DNA of 64,000 nucleotides from UBA685 sp002299005 (GTDB lineage Bacteria; Pseudomonadota; Alphaproteobacteria; Puniceispirillales; Puniceispirillaceae). The notes beneath the pieces were generated by a model, which worked only from the letters and a program-made list of their open reading frames with translations, made no database searches and had not been told where the DNA came from. Positions 1 to 9,947 of the stretch are shown here, piece after piece. The stretch is from contig CAXAAH010000001.1 of NCBI GenBank assembly GCA_963966775.1, forward strand, positions 124,001 through 188,000, written 5' to 3'. A program made the translations under genes and the position numbers. Each line of letters begins with the position of its first letter. The stretch's first letter is position 1.

Positions 1-140
1 TTGTGTCTGTGCTAACGCGTGAAGAAAATGCGCTTGTTGATTTTAATTATGATGATCTTGAGAGCTTTTTCGCGCCGCTACCTGCCGAGGCAGAAGGGCG
101 TCTTTTGGAAGGCGTGAATGCTGCGGAATTGTTGAAATGA
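1..140 (+). CDS. mreC: MreC C-terminal end (partial)
   Basis: An open frame enters from the left edge and ends at TGA 138-140, giving about 45 residues of an acidic, Glu/Leu-rich tail. The ATG of mreD lies inside the last codons (ATGA overlap at 137-140). Nothing in the tail is diagnostic; the call rests on position, because mreC directly precedes mreD, mrdA and rodA in the usual elongation operon. MreC is a periplasmic, membrane-anchored scaffold that links MreB to the wall synthases. The anchor and coiled coil lie outside the window. Confidence 0.7.
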   Translation, partial: VSVLTREENALVDFNYDDLESFFAPLPAEAEGRLLEGVNAAELLK

Positions 141-670
141 ACTATCAAGTCTACTTCCAAAAGGCGAGCTTGAAATCCTATCGATCCTTGCAGGTTATTG
201 TCGGATTTAGCCTTTTTGGCATGTTGCTTTTGGAAGGGGCGATTGCGACTTTGGATGTGTTCGCCTATGCGACACCCTTTTTGACATTTGCTATTTTCTA
301 TGTTTTGACGCTTTTCTATCCCGTGGCCTTGCCACTATTTAGCGTTTTTACCGTGACCTTGTTGAATGATATTTTCTTCACCTCCCTGCAGAACAGTCAA
401 ACTTTCGCCATATTGCTGAGTTTGATTATCGTAAAGCGCGTCATTAATTTTCCAGAGCAAAGGGACTTTTTGGAAATCTGGCAGGGATTTGCTGTGGCAA
501 TGCTGATTATGGTGATTGTACAGGCGGTCACATTTTTATTGTGGGAATGGTCATGGTTGAATTTGCAAGGGCTGTTATTCCAGCTTGGTATCACTTTGCT
601 ACTCTATCCTTTCATCCATGTGGTGATAACGCGCATCGCGCTGATTTTTGTTGAATCAGCGGAACGGTAA
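137..670 (+). CDS. mreD: Rod shape-determining protein MreD
   Basis: A 177-residue, strongly hydrophobic protein with about five membrane segments spread over its whole length and few charged residues, which is the size and build of MreD. MreD is an inner-membrane part of the MreBCD/PBP2/RodA elongasome. It overlaps the end of mreC by an ATGA and is followed after 9 bases by the PBP2 gene, so the genes are probably cotranscribed and translationally coupled. MreD is poorly conserved in sequence, so context carries much of the call. Confidence 0.85.
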   Translation: MNYQVYFQKASLKSYRSLQVIVGFSLFGMLLLEGAIATLDVFAYATPFLTFAIFYVLTLFYPVALPLFSVFTVTLLNDIFFTSLQNSQTFAILLSLIIVKRVINFPEQRDFLEIWQGFAVAMLIMVIVQAVTFLLWEWSWLNLQGLLFQLGITLLLYPFIHVVITRIALIFVESAER

Positions 671-679
671 ACTCGGCAG

Positions 680-2632
680 GTGAAGATGAAAAATAAGCGC
701 AAATTAAGAAGAGAGTTGATGCAAAGAATGGGCCGCCGCAATTTCATAATTGCGGGCGGTCAAACCGTCTTAGGGTTATTGCTGGCTGGTCGGCTATATC
801 AACTTCAAATTGCGCAAAATGCGGGCTGGACAAAATTATCAGATTCTAATCAATTTAATACCCGCTCTGTCACGCCGGCTAGGGGGCGGATATTTGATGA
901 ATCAAACCGCCTGCTTGCGGGGAATACCGAGACCTATTCCTTGTCTATCACACCGTTAAATGCCGGCAATCTAAAGCAGACCTTGTTGCGTCTTTCGACC
1001 GTCATTGATTTGCGTGATAAGGATATGGTGGAGATCTTAAAAAAGGCAGAAGGTCAGCCAAAATTTATACCTGTGACCGTCAAAGAAGAGCTAACACAGC
1101 GCGATCTATCAAGATTAGCGGTTAGAAGCCCGTTATTAAACGGTGTTTCTTTTTCGAAACGCTATCGCCGCATTTATCCGCAAGCGCATCTGACGGGGCA
1201 TATTACGGGCTATGTATCGCCTATCACGCCGCGCGAAAAAGACGAAGAGCCGCGTTGGAGCCGTCTGCCAAATATCAGAACAGGTAAGGTTGGCGTTGAA
1301 TATTCGCTTGAGCAAAAATTGCGCGGCGCGCCGGGAAGAGACCGCATCGAGATTAATTCGCGTGGCAAGGCTGTGCGGATTATCAATGATACACCGCCAG
1401 AGCAGGGGGCTGATGCGACACTTACCTTGAATATGGAAATTCAAGCCTATGCCTATGACAGGTTGCGTAAAGGGCGCAATGAGATTGTCACCAAAACCGC
1501 TGATATTCAAAACGCCCTAACAGTGAATGAAGAAATTAGATCTCACTTTGCGGCAGGTGATAATCTTGTTCTTAAAGATGAAAAAGAGCGGTTTGTGCCG
1601 GGTGAGTCTGGCTCGGCTATTGTGATGGATGTGCGCAATGGTGATGTGGTGGCAATGGTCTCTGCGCCATCTTATGATCCGAACCAGTTTTCTGAGAGAT
1701 TGCTGACAAGGGATTGGAAGCGTCTTAGCAGTCATCCTCGCACGCCTCTATTGAACCGCGCTATCTCTGGGCTTTATGCGCCCGGCTCAACGTTTAAAAT
1801 GGTCGTCGCCGCCGCCGCCCTTGAGGCTGGTGTGATTAATGCGAAAACAAGAGTGAAATGTGAAGGCCATATTGAATTTGGCGATCGTAAATTCCATTGC
1901 TGGTTCGATGATGGCCATCAATCTTTGAATGTGATGCAAGCGCTTGAGCGGTCTTGTGATGTGTTCTTTTATGAGGTGGCGTTAAAGACAGGCATTAACC
2001 GTATCCATGATATGGCCAAACGTCTTGGTCTTGGCCTGCCATCTGGTCTTGATCTGCCTTTTGAAAAGCTTGGCATCATGCCTAATCGTGATTGGAAGAA
2101 GGCTAATCGCGGCTCAGTCTGGACACCTGGTGAGACGATTGTGGCCGGTATTGGGCAGGGGTTTGTTTTGACCACGCCTATGCAATTGGCCGTTATGACC
2201 GCGCGCCTTGCCAATGGCAAAAAAGCGGTGAGCCCACGCCTGATGGCAGATGATAAGACGGCGCCTGAATTTGCCCCGCTTGATGTGCCAGCCTCTGTTT
2301 TGAAAATCATCAAGCAAGGGATGGAAGATGTGTTAACGGGGCGTCTTGGTACCGCGCGTCGTTATGATTTAGATAAACATGGTCTGGCCGGAAAAACGGG
2401 CACGGTACAGGTGAAGCGTATCACCAAAGAACAGCGTGAGGCAGGCATTATCGATAATATTGACAGGCCGTGGAAAGAACGTGATCACGCGCTGTTTGTG
2501 GCTTATGCTCCGCGCAAAAATCCGCGCTATGCAGCCGTTGTAGTGGTGGAACATGGCGGCAGTGGGTCGTCTATGGCAGCCCCCATAGCCAGAGATATTC
2601 TGGCGCAAACAATCAAGGTGAAGGGGGTATAA
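680..2632 (+). CDS. mrdA: Penicillin-binding protein 2 (elongation transpeptidase)
   Basis: A class B PBP that cross-links peptidoglycan during lateral wall growth with RodA. A short cytoplasmic arm and one TM helix (about residues 20-40) precede the dimerisation region. The transpeptidase domain carries the SxxK motif STFK with the acyl-serine near residue 370, an S-C-D second motif (ERSCDVFF), and KTGT near the C terminus. The 650-residue length is normal. The frame opens at GTG 680, but ATG 686 has the better spacing to the upstream GGCAGG and may be the true start (648 residues). Its stop overlaps the rodA start in TAATG. Confidence 0.95.
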   Translation: MKMKNKRKLRRELMQRMGRRNFIIAGGQTVLGLLLAGRLYQLQIAQNAGWTKLSDSNQFNTRSVTPARGRIFDESNRLLAGNTETYSLSITPLNAGNLKQTLLRLSTVIDLRDKDMVEILKKAEGQPKFIPVTVKEELTQRDLSRLAVRSPLLNGVSFSKRYRRIYPQAHLTGHITGYVSPITPREKDEEPRWSRLPNIRTGKVGVEYSLEQKLRGAPGRDRIEINSRGKAVRIINDTPPEQGADATLTLNMEIQAYAYDRLRKGRNEIVTKTADIQNALTVNEEIRSHFAAGDNLVLKDEKERFVPGESGSAIVMDVRNGDVVAMVSAPSYDPNQFSERLLTRDWKRLSSHPRTPLLNRAISGLYAPGSTFKMVVAAAALEAGVINAKTRVKCEGHIEFGDRKFHCWFDDGHQSLNVMQALERSCDVFFYEVALKTGINRIHDMAKRLGLGLPSGLDLPFEKLGIMPNRDWKKANRGSVWTPGETIVAGIGQGFVLTTPMQLAVMTARLANGKKAVSPRLMADDKTAPEFAPLDVPASVLKIIKQGMEDVLTGRLGTARRYDLDKHGLAGKTGTVQVKRITKEQREAGIIDNIDRPWKERDHALFVAYAPRKNPRYAAVVVVEHGGSGSSMAAPIARDILAQTIKVKGV

Positions 2633-3750
2633 TGCCGTTATTCTTTTCCCGTCTTATTGCCTTGCCATGGTTAACGATTGGCTGTGTGCTGCTACTATCA
2701 TTAGTCGGCGCTCTGGCACTATTCTCGGCCTCACAAGGCTCATGGAGCCCTTGGGCAGAGCGTCATATCATGCGCGCCGCTTTTGGGGTGCTGTTGATGG
2801 TCGTGATTTTAATGGTGCCCATTCGCTATATTTTCCAGTCATCCTATTTGATTTATATTGGCGCGCTGATTGTTCTGTTGGCTATCCAAGCGATTGGCTT
2901 TGGGCAAGGGGCAACAAGATGGATTGCCATTGGCCCGTTAAACTTTCAGCCATCTGAGCCAGCAAAATTGGCGGTGGTGCTGGCACTTGCGCGCTATTTT
3001 TCGGCACGCACGCCTGAGCAGATGAATTCATTCTTGGTCTATATACCGGCCTTTGTCATTGTCGCTGTGCCAATGGCGCTTGTTTTGGTCCAGCCAGATT
3101 TAGGCACTTCTTTGATGATTGCGATGGGGGGGCTTATCGTTATTTTTTGTGCCGGCATTCCTTTTCGATATGTCGGCATCATGGTGTTAGCCGTCATTGC
3201 CGCCTTGCCAATCTTATGGGCCAATCTCTATGAATATCAAAAACAGCGTATTATGACCTTCTTTAATCCAGAAGATGATTTGTTGGGGGCGGGGTTTCAG
3301 ATTACCCAATCAAAAATCGCGCTTGGGTCTGGTGGTATTTTTGGCAAAGGGTTCTTGATGGGCTCTCAAAGTCAGCTGAATTACTTGCCAGAAAAGCAGA
3401 CAGATTTCGTTTTCACCATGATTGGTGAGGAATTTGGACTGATTGGCAATTTGGCGATTTTATTTGTTTATTTCTTGATATTCTATTCAATCCTGCGCCT
3501 AAGCTGGCGTGTTCAAAACAGGTTTGGCAGGCTGGTATGTGCGGGCATTAGTGGCATGTTATTCCTCTATGTGTTCGTCAATATCGCGATGGTCACGGGC
3601 CTTGTGCCGGTGGTAGGTGTGCCTTTACCATTGATCTCTTATGGCGGAACCGCCATGCTGACAGTATTTATTGCGCTAGGGCTGGTCAATGCCATCGCCC
3701 TTAGCAGTGATGTTGAAGACGAAGATTTATCATTATCATCGCGTCGATGA
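2632..3750 (+). CDS. rodA: Peptidoglycan glycosyltransferase RodA (SEDS family)
   Basis: A 372-residue polytopic SEDS protein that polymerises lipid II into glycan strands with PBP2. Visible family motifs are QPDLGTS, the KQTDF segment with the essential Asp (about residue 258), and the PLISYGGT signature near the C terminus. The start codon overlaps the mrdA stop by one base, so the pair is probably translationally coupled, as expected for partners that act one to one. The tail is short and acidic. No terminator is evident before the next gene. Confidence 0.96.
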   Translation: MPLFFSRLIALPWLTIGCVLLLSLVGALALFSASQGSWSPWAERHIMRAAFGVLLMVVILMVPIRYIFQSSYLIYIGALIVLLAIQAIGFGQGATRWIAIGPLNFQPSEPAKLAVVLALARYFSARTPEQMNSFLVYIPAFVIVAVPMALVLVQPDLGTSLMIAMGGLIVIFCAGIPFRYVGIMVLAVIAALPILWANLYEYQKQRIMTFFNPEDDLLGAGFQITQSKIALGSGGIFGKGFLMGSQSQLNYLPEKQTDFVFTMIGEEFGLIGNLAILFVYFLIFYSILRLSWRVQNRFGRLVCAGISGMLFLYVFVNIAMVTGLVPVVGVPLPLISYGGTAMLTVFIALGLVNAIALSSDVEDEDLSLSSRR

Positions 3751-3816
3751 TGAATAACTTATCAAGAAGAGACGTGTAACAAAGAGACTTGCAATTGCGA
3801 GAGTTGGGGTATTCAC

Positions 3817-5073
3817 ATGTTTGATTCATTCTTCCCGCGGCCAAAATTACTGATCACATCTGCGATATTATGGGCGGCTTTCACCGTCTTTATCTGGTAT
3901 ACGGTGGGCGATAATATTGGCTCTGCCTTGGGCTTTACATTCAGTGCGCCTGATGCGGCACCAATCATTGGTCTGGAGTATTTTGTTACGCCAGAATTTT
4001 TGTGGTTCTATATCTATTTTGTCGCCATTTGCGCACTATTTTGCGCCGTTTGGTTCAAATTATCGCCGCATAAATGGCAATGGTGGTCGCTTGTTGGTTC
4101 CATCGTCATTCTGTTTTCAACCTATTTCAGCGTGCAAGTCTCAGTTGCGATTAATAATTGGTATCGCCCTTTTTATGACAGGCTACAGACCGCGCTTGGT
4201 GGTGAGGAAACGGTGCCTGTCTCTGAATTGATGGGGCTGATTGGTGTGTTCTTTGAAATCGCGTCTATTTGGATGGTTGTCTATGTGCTGACAAGGTTCT
4301 TTGTCTCGCATTATATCTTCAGATGGCGCACGGCTATGAATGATTTCTATACCTCTCATTGGGGCCGTTTGCGTCACATTGAGGGCGCCTCACAGCGTAT
4401 TCAAGAAGATACCATGCGTTTTTCAGGCATTATGGAAGGTCTTGGCGTTAACATCGTTGATGCGGTGATGACATTATTCGCCTTCTTGCCCGTTTTGCTA
4501 AGCCTATCTGTGCATGTAACAGAATTACCATTTGTCGGCGCTATCCCGGCACCTTTGGTCACAGCGGCGATTTTATGGGCCTTGTTTGGCACAACCTTGC
4601 TAGCAGTGGTCGGCATTAAATTGCCCGGTCTGCAATTCCGTAATCAAAGAGTGGAAGCCGCCTTTCGTAAGGAGCTTGTCTATGGTGAGGATGATGAGAG
4701 CCGCGCGACGCCGCCAACATTGGCTGAGTTGTTTGAAAATGTCAGACGTAACTATTTCCGCATCTATTTCCATTATGCCTATTTCAATGTGGCAAGAGGG
4801 CTGTATTTGCAGACAGATAACGTCTTTGCGACGCTGATACTTATCCCGACGATTGCGGCTGGCCAAATCACATTTGGTATTATGACGCAAATCCTCTCGG
4901 CCTTTGGTCAGGTGTCTAACTCATTCCAATTCTTGGTGAATAGCTGGACAACGATCATTGAGCTTATTTCTATCTATAAGCGTCTGCAAGCCTTTGAAGC
5001 GACACTCTCTGATAAGGCATTGCCATCTGAGGATGTTGAATATCTTGAAAAAGGTATGGCGGCAGAAGATTAA
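3817..5073 (+). CDS. SbmA/BacA-family peptide transporter
   Basis: A 418-residue inner-membrane protein of the SbmA/BacA family (the membrane part of an ABC-type fold without an ATPase domain). These proteins import proline-rich antimicrobial peptides and related compounds; in rhizobia and Brucella BacA also affects very-long-chain lipid A. About seven hydrophobic segments are visible, and the length matches the family (400-420). The start lies 66 bases after rodA with GAGAGTTGGGG upstream. It converges on hldE with only 20 bases between. Substrate is not predictable from sequence, so no symbol is given. Confidence 0.88.
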   Translation: MFDSFFPRPKLLITSAILWAAFTVFIWYTVGDNIGSALGFTFSAPDAAPIIGLEYFVTPEFLWFYIYFVAICALFCAVWFKLSPHKWQWWSLVGSIVILFSTYFSVQVSVAINNWYRPFYDRLQTALGGEETVPVSELMGLIGVFFEIASIWMVVYVLTRFFVSHYIFRWRTAMNDFYTSHWGRLRHIEGASQRIQEDTMRFSGIMEGLGVNIVDAVMTLFAFLPVLLSLSVHVTELPFVGAIPAPLVTAAILWALFGTTLLAVVGIKLPGLQFRNQRVEAAFRKELVYGEDDESRATPPTLAELFENVRRNYFRIYFHYAYFNVARGLYLQTDNVFATLILIPTIAAGQITFGIMTQILSAFGQVSNSFQFLVNSWTTIIELISIYKRLQAFEATLSDKALPSEDVEYLEKGMAAED

Positions 5074-5093
5074 AAAAGATGCCTGAATAAGGC

Positions 5094-6533
5094 TTATTGC
5101 GCTAGAAAGGCGGTGGTTGAATGACCTTCTAATAACCCGATGGTCAGGACGCTACCGCCTTTTTTTGTGACATGCTCATAGCCGACAATTTCGTTGGCCT
5201 CATAATCGCCGCCTTTGATAAGCACATCAGGGCTAATCGCTTCAATAAGCGCTTGCGGCGTATCATCATCAAATAGCACCACCGCATCACAATAGGGCAA
5301 ATGGCCGAGTGAATTGCCGCGTATATCTTCGGTCTGAATAGGCCGGCTTGGCCCTTTGAGGCGCTTGACACTATTATCACTATTCACCGCGACAATCAGC
5401 CTGTCACAATGCGCTCTTGCCTCTCGCAAGACATGCATATGGCCGGCGTGTAGTAAATCAAAACAGCCATTTGTAAAGCCGATTTTAAGCCCTTCATCGC
5501 GCCATATCTGGATTTGTGCTAGCAGGTCTTGCGTGCCTGTCTTTATCTCGCTATCGCGCTCGCAGGATGCCAGTAATTCGCCGGCGCAAAAAGCCGCTGT
5601 GCCAGGTTTTGAGACCACAATGCTCGCGGCTTGATTGGCAAAAATCATCGCCTCTTCAAGCGGCGCACCGGCGGCAATGGCGCATGACATGCCCGCCACA
5701 ACTGTATCGCCCGCGCCAGAGACATCAAAGACATCTTTGGTCAAAGAGGGGATATGATAATGCGTTTTATCGCTATCAAGACGCATGCCGCGCGCAGATA
5801 GGGTCGTCAGTATATGGTCAATCTGATGCGTGCTTGCAAGCGTGGTTGCGGCCTGTTCTATTGCCTCATCACTCGTTGTGCTAAGGCCGGTGGCTTTGAT
5901 AAGCTCTGAGAGGTTTGGCGTCACCAGATAAGCGCCTTGATAAAGCGCAAAATGAGGCGATTTTGGGTCAATGACGACAGGCTTGTCATGCGTTTTTGCC
6001 AGTGCGATAATCTCTGCGATAAGGTCTTTGGTCAGGCACCCTTTGGCATAGTCTGATAAAATTATCAGCGATGATTGGCCGATTTCTGCTGTTACCATCT
6101 CAAGCAATTTTGCGCATTCTGCGGCGACAAGGGGGGTTGTGACCTCTTCATCAAGGCGCATAATTTGCTGAGAGCCTGAGCGAAAGCGTGTCTTTGTTGT
6201 GGTCGGACGTCCGGCTATTTGCAGGGGCTTAAACGACAGGCCCGCAATCTTCGCCAAGCTAGCGGTGAGGTCTTTTGCGGCATTATCCGTGCCAGTCACA
6301 CCCAAAATGGTGCAATAGGCGCCTAGTTGGCAGATATTGCGTGCGACATTTGCCGCACCGCCTGGCATCGTCATCGTCATGCTGTGGCTGAGAATAGGGA
6401 CAGGGGCTTCTGGTGAAATGCGTTCAACCTTGCCATCGACAAAACGGTCAAGCATCAGATCGCCGATAACCAAAATATTGGTACCGCAAATATCATCAAG
6501 ATATTGTGCCGCTTGGCTTGCCTTTAAACGCAT
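5094..6533 (-). CDS. hldE: Bifunctional heptose 7-phosphate kinase / heptose 1-phosphate adenylyltransferase
   Basis: Makes ADP-heptose for the LPS inner core by phosphorylating heptose 7-phosphate at C1 and then, after the GmhB step, adding AMP. Residues 1-330 form a PfkB/ribokinase domain with GGAANVARN and the catalytic DVSGAGDT segment. Residues 345-479 form a nucleotidyltransferase domain with TNGCFDLLHAGH (the HxGH motif). The 479-residue fused length is typical of HldE. It lies 19 bases downstream of glmU on the same strand, a probable two-gene operon, and matches the heptosyltransferase-type gene at 19858. Confidence 0.96.
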   Translation of the reverse strand: MRLKASQAAQYLDDICGTNILVIGDLMLDRFVDGKVERISPEAPVPILSHSMTMTMPGGAANVARNICQLGAYCTILGVTGTDNAAKDLTASLAKIAGLSFKPLQIAGRPTTTKTRFRSGSQQIMRLDEEVTTPLVAAECAKLLEMVTAEIGQSSLIILSDYAKGCLTKDLIAEIIALAKTHDKPVVIDPKSPHFALYQGAYLVTPNLSELIKATGLSTTSDEAIEQAATTLASTHQIDHILTTLSARGMRLDSDKTHYHIPSLTKDVFDVSGAGDTVVAGMSCAIAAGAPLEEAMIFANQAASIVVSKPGTAAFCAGELLASCERDSEIKTGTQDLLAQIQIWRDEGLKIGFTNGCFDLLHAGHMHVLREARAHCDRLIVAVNSDNSVKRLKGPSRPIQTEDIRGNSLGHLPYCDAVVLFDDDTPQALIEAISPDVLIKGGDYEANEIVGYEHVTKKGGSVLTIGLLEGHSTTAFLAQ

Positions 6534-6552
6534 AATAACACCCTTAGCATTC

Positions 6553-7893
6553 CTAACCCTTGCGCGCCCGAAACTTAGCGCCGCCCTCTGGCAAAACCTT
6601 CTGAGGCGCTCTTGTCAGGGCAAGGTCATCTGATTTAACAGATTTGGTGATGGTTGAGCCTGCGCCAATGATCGCGCCATCGCCAATACTCACAGGCGCG
6701 ACAAGTGCGCTGTTAGAGCCTATAAAGGCACCCTTACCAATTTCTGTTTGAAATTTATCATAGCCATCATAATTGCAGGTGATCGTGCCAGCACCAATAT
6801 TCGCGCCTGCACCAACATGCGCATCACCAATATATGACAGATGATTTGCCTTTGCGCCTTCGTCAAAGCGTGCCTTTTTGATCTCAACGAAATTGCCAAT
6901 CTTGACCTTTGCGCCAATATCAGCGCCGGGACGCAATCTGGCATAAGGGCCGATAATCGCATCATTGCCAACATGCGCGCCTTCTAGGTGCGAGAAAGCT
7001 CTGATTTGGGCGCCTGATTTAATGGTACAGCCTTGTTCAATGACCACATGAGGCTCAATCGTGATATCTTGCTCAAACAGCGTGTCGGCAGATAAAAAGA
7101 TCGTCTCTGGTGCGCGAAGCGTCACGCCCATTGCCATCGCCGCTTTGCGCAAACGTGCTTGCAAGCCAGCTTCGACAGCGGCAAGATCGGCGCGGCTATT
7201 AACGCCTTGCAGTTCGGCCTCATCCGCCATAAGTGCGGTGATAGTGCGCCCTTGTGCTGCGGCAATGCCAACCAGATCTGTGAGGTAATATTCTGCTTGC
7301 GCATTATCATTTGATAATTGCCCAAGACAGGTCTCTGCCAGTTCGGCCGATAGGGCCATCACACCTGCATTCACAAAGGTGATTTGCTTTTGCGCCTCAG
7401 TGGCATCAGCTTCTTCAACGATTTGGACAAGCGCGCCTGTATCATCCACAACAAGGCGGCCATAGCCTGTCGGCGTATTTGTCTTAAAGCCTAGGACACA
7501 TAAATCAGCGCCCTTGGTAATCTCATCTGCTAGGCGCTGGCATGTCTCGGCGGTGATAAGCGGTGTATCGCCAAATAACACAAGCACAGGCTGGTCGTTC
7601 GTGCCAATCGCGGCCAGAGCGCTTTGTGCGGCATGGCCTGTCCCAAGCGCTTGTGACTGTTTGGTCGTGGTCACATCTTGGTAATGCGCCGCAAGAAAGG
7701 TCTCAACTTGGTCATGTGCGGGGGCTGTTACGATACACGTCGCAGTGCTGCCTGCGGCATGGGCTGTTTCGATCACCCATCCTAGCATTTGTTTGCCACC
7801 AATCTTATGAAGCGGTTTTGCCACATCAGAGCGCATACGCGTGCCATGACCTGCGGCGAGAATAAAGCTGGTAAAATTCGTCGGTCTCATCAT
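6553..7893 (-). CDS. glmU: Bifunctional UDP-N-acetylglucosamine pyrophosphorylase / glucosamine-1-phosphate acetyltransferase
   Basis: Catalyses the last two steps to UDP-GlcNAc for peptidoglycan and LPS. The N-terminal uridylyltransferase has LAAGHGTRM and the downstream Lys region; the C-terminal half has hexapeptide repeats of a left-handed beta helix (runs of I-G-x-x-x-x). The open frame extends upstream to a TTG at 7929, but the conserved fold begins right after the ATG pair at 7893/7890, so 7893 is chosen. It is divergent from glmS, the enzyme that supplies its pathway, across about 150 bases. Confidence 0.95.
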   Translation of the reverse strand: MMRPTNFTSFILAAGHGTRMRSDVAKPLHKIGGKQMLGWVIETAHAAGSTATCIVTAPAHDQVETFLAAHYQDVTTTKQSQALGTGHAAQSALAAIGTNDQPVLVLFGDTPLITAETCQRLADEITKGADLCVLGFKTNTPTGYGRLVVDDTGALVQIVEEADATEAQKQITFVNAGVMALSAELAETCLGQLSNDNAQAEYYLTDLVGIAAAQGRTITALMADEAELQGVNSRADLAAVEAGLQARLRKAAMAMGVTLRAPETIFLSADTLFEQDITIEPHVVIEQGCTIKSGAQIRAFSHLEGAHVGNDAIIGPYARLRPGADIGAKVKIGNFVEIKKARFDEGAKANHLSYIGDAHVGAGANIGAGTITCNYDGYDKFQTEIGKGAFIGSNSALVAPVSIGDGAIIGAGSTITKSVKSDDLALTRAPQKVLPEGGAKFRARKG

Positions 7894-8043
7894 GACTTTA
7901 CTTATAGGCCTAGCCTTATGATTTTTCAAAAGAATTCATCATTCCACTGGTCATAAGGTGCCATATTTTGTATGACATAAGAAGGATTTTAATAGGGGCC
8001 AAAGGCGTTATCGCGCATTGGCATAATCATAAGAGGTTTACTT

Positions 8044-9867
8044 ATGTGCGGTATTGTAGGGCATGTTGGTTTAGGTGATAGTGCTGAGATTTTACTAGAT
8101 GGTCTCAAACGACTAGAATATCGCGGCTATGACAGTTCAGGCATCGCTTTGCTTGATGGTGATAATGCGCTGTTTGTGGAAAAATCGGTCGGCAAGCTGA
8201 AGAACCTTATCGAAAAGATGACGCACCATAATGTCAGCGCCTCGCTTGGCATTGGTCATACAAGATGGGCCACCCATGGCGGTGTCACGCATCTGAACGC
8301 GCATCCGCATACCGCCTCTGATAATGTGGTGGTGGTGCATAATGGGATCATCGAAAATTACCGCGAATTACGCGCAGATCTAACCGCTAAGGGGCATGTC
8401 TTTGTCTCTGATACGGATAGTGAGGTTATCGGCCATCTGGTGGTTGAGGTCTTGAAAAGCCAGTCAGAACCAGCCGCGATTTTAAAATCAGTCTTGGCGG
8501 CGCTTGATGGTGCTTATGCGCTGGCGATTATCGTAAAAGACTTAGGCGATTGCCTGCTTGTGGCGCGTAATGCGTCTCCTTTGGCAATTGGTATTGGCGA
8601 AGAGGCCTGCTTTGTTGCGTCAGACGCGATGGCGATGTCTGAGCAAACGCGCCGGGTGGTGTATCTCAAAGATAATGATTATGCGATTATCCGCAAAGAT
8701 GGCGCCGAAATCTATGATGGCGATGATCAGCGCGTTAATCGTGAAGAGGTGATCGTCGCCGCGAGCCCGGGTCTTGTCTCAAAGGGCGGCTATCGTCATT
8801 TCATGGAAAAAGAGATTCATGAACAACCTGATGCGATAACCCATACACTCTCTGCCATGACAGATGATGATGGCAAGCTGACAGCGGGGCTTAGTGACGC
8901 GCAATTGCGGTCTATGACTGGCATCGTCTTTTTGGCGGCTGGCACATCCAACTATGCCGGCCAAGTCGCGCGCTATTGGATTGAGCGCCTTGCCGGTGTG
9001 CCTGTGAGTGTTGAGGTTGCGTCTGAATATCGTTATCGCGCGCCTGTCTCATCGCATTTAAGCCATGCGATTGCTATCTCACAATCTGGTGAAAGCCTTG
9101 ATACGCTAATGGCCTTGCGCTATGCCGCAGAACAAGGGCTTGGCACCATTGGTTTGGTGAATGTCGACCATAGCACCATCGCAAGAGAGGCAGATGCCAT
9201 CTTGCCAACAAGGGCAGGGCCGGAGATTGGCGTTGCCTCTACCAAGGCCTTTATCGCCCAATTAACCGCTCTATTGGCGCTGGCGATCGCCTTGGGCCGC
9301 GCCAAAGGCACAATCACAGAACAACAAGCCAGCGACTTGCATGAAGAGATGAAGAGCTTGCCATCTATGGTGGGCAAGACATTCTCTTTGTTCGATGAAT
9401 TGCGTCCCGTGGCGCATGATTTGGCCAATGTGTCGTCCTGTTTATTCTTGGGCCGTGATAGCCTGTTCCCGATTGCCCTTGAAGGGGCTTTGAAGCTGAA
9501 AGAGCTGTCATATGTACATGCTGAGGGCTTTGCCGCGGGTGAGATGAAGCATGGGCCGATTGCCCTGATTGAAGATGGTCTGCCAGTGGTTAGCCTGCTT
9601 GGCGCAGATGCGCTTTCGCCCAAGGTGATATCGAACCTCAAAGAGGCACAGGCGCGGGGTGCAAAGATTATCCTGCTTGCGGCAGAGAGTGTGGCAGATG
9701 ATGTCGATTTCGCCACACATAGCTGTCGTCTACCAGATTGTAGCGAGTATTTGATGCCGTTTATCTTGACGCTACCCGTGCAGATCTTGGCGTATCTGAC
9801 CGCCTCAGAAAAAGGCACAGATGTTGACCAGCCAAGGAATCTGGCAAAATCTGTGACGGTTGAGTAG
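8044..9867 (+). CDS. glmS: Glutamine-fructose-6-phosphate aminotransferase (isomerizing)
   Basis: Makes glucosamine 6-phosphate from fructose 6-phosphate and glutamine, the entry to UDP-GlcNAc. Cys2 after the initiator Met is the N-terminal nucleophile of the glutaminase domain (MCGIVG). Two SIS sugar-isomerase domains follow (about 290-430 and 460-600; TSNYAG and SQSGES visible), and the C terminus has the conserved DQPRNLAKSVTVE tail. The 607-residue length is standard. AGAGG sits 8 bases before the ATG. I see no glmS ribozyme in the 5' region, as expected outside Gram-positives. Confidence 0.97.
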   Translation: MCGIVGHVGLGDSAEILLDGLKRLEYRGYDSSGIALLDGDNALFVEKSVGKLKNLIEKMTHHNVSASLGIGHTRWATHGGVTHLNAHPHTASDNVVVVHNGIIENYRELRADLTAKGHVFVSDTDSEVIGHLVVEVLKSQSEPAAILKSVLAALDGAYALAIIVKDLGDCLLVARNASPLAIGIGEEACFVASDAMAMSEQTRRVVYLKDNDYAIIRKDGAEIYDGDDQRVNREEVIVAASPGLVSKGGYRHFMEKEIHEQPDAITHTLSAMTDDDGKLTAGLSDAQLRSMTGIVFLAAGTSNYAGQVARYWIERLAGVPVSVEVASEYRYRAPVSSHLSHAIAISQSGESLDTLMALRYAAEQGLGTIGLVNVDHSTIAREADAILPTRAGPEIGVASTKAFIAQLTALLALAIALGRAKGTITEQQASDLHEEMKSLPSMVGKTFSLFDELRPVAHDLANVSSCLFLGRDSLFPIALEGALKLKELSYVHAEGFAAGEMKHGPIALIEDGLPVVSLLGADALSPKVISNLKEAQARGAKIILLAAESVADDVDFATHSCRLPDCSEYLMPFILTLPVQILAYLTASEKGTDVDQPRNLAKSVTVE

Positions 9868-9947
9868 AGTTTTCCTCATCTCATAAAAAAAAAGACTGCG
9901 GCCAAAAGGTTAATCTAGCGATAGTGGGGACATAAGAGGAGGATCTT

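Noticed and set aside
8020..8044. A possible glmS ribozyme in the leader
   Set aside because: The leader is only about 150 bases shared with glmU and shows none of the paired core; the ribozyme is not known in this group.
9120..9818. A 232-codon minus-strand frame inside glmS
   Set aside because: It is the antisense shadow of a highly conserved gene; no ribosome site and no family look.
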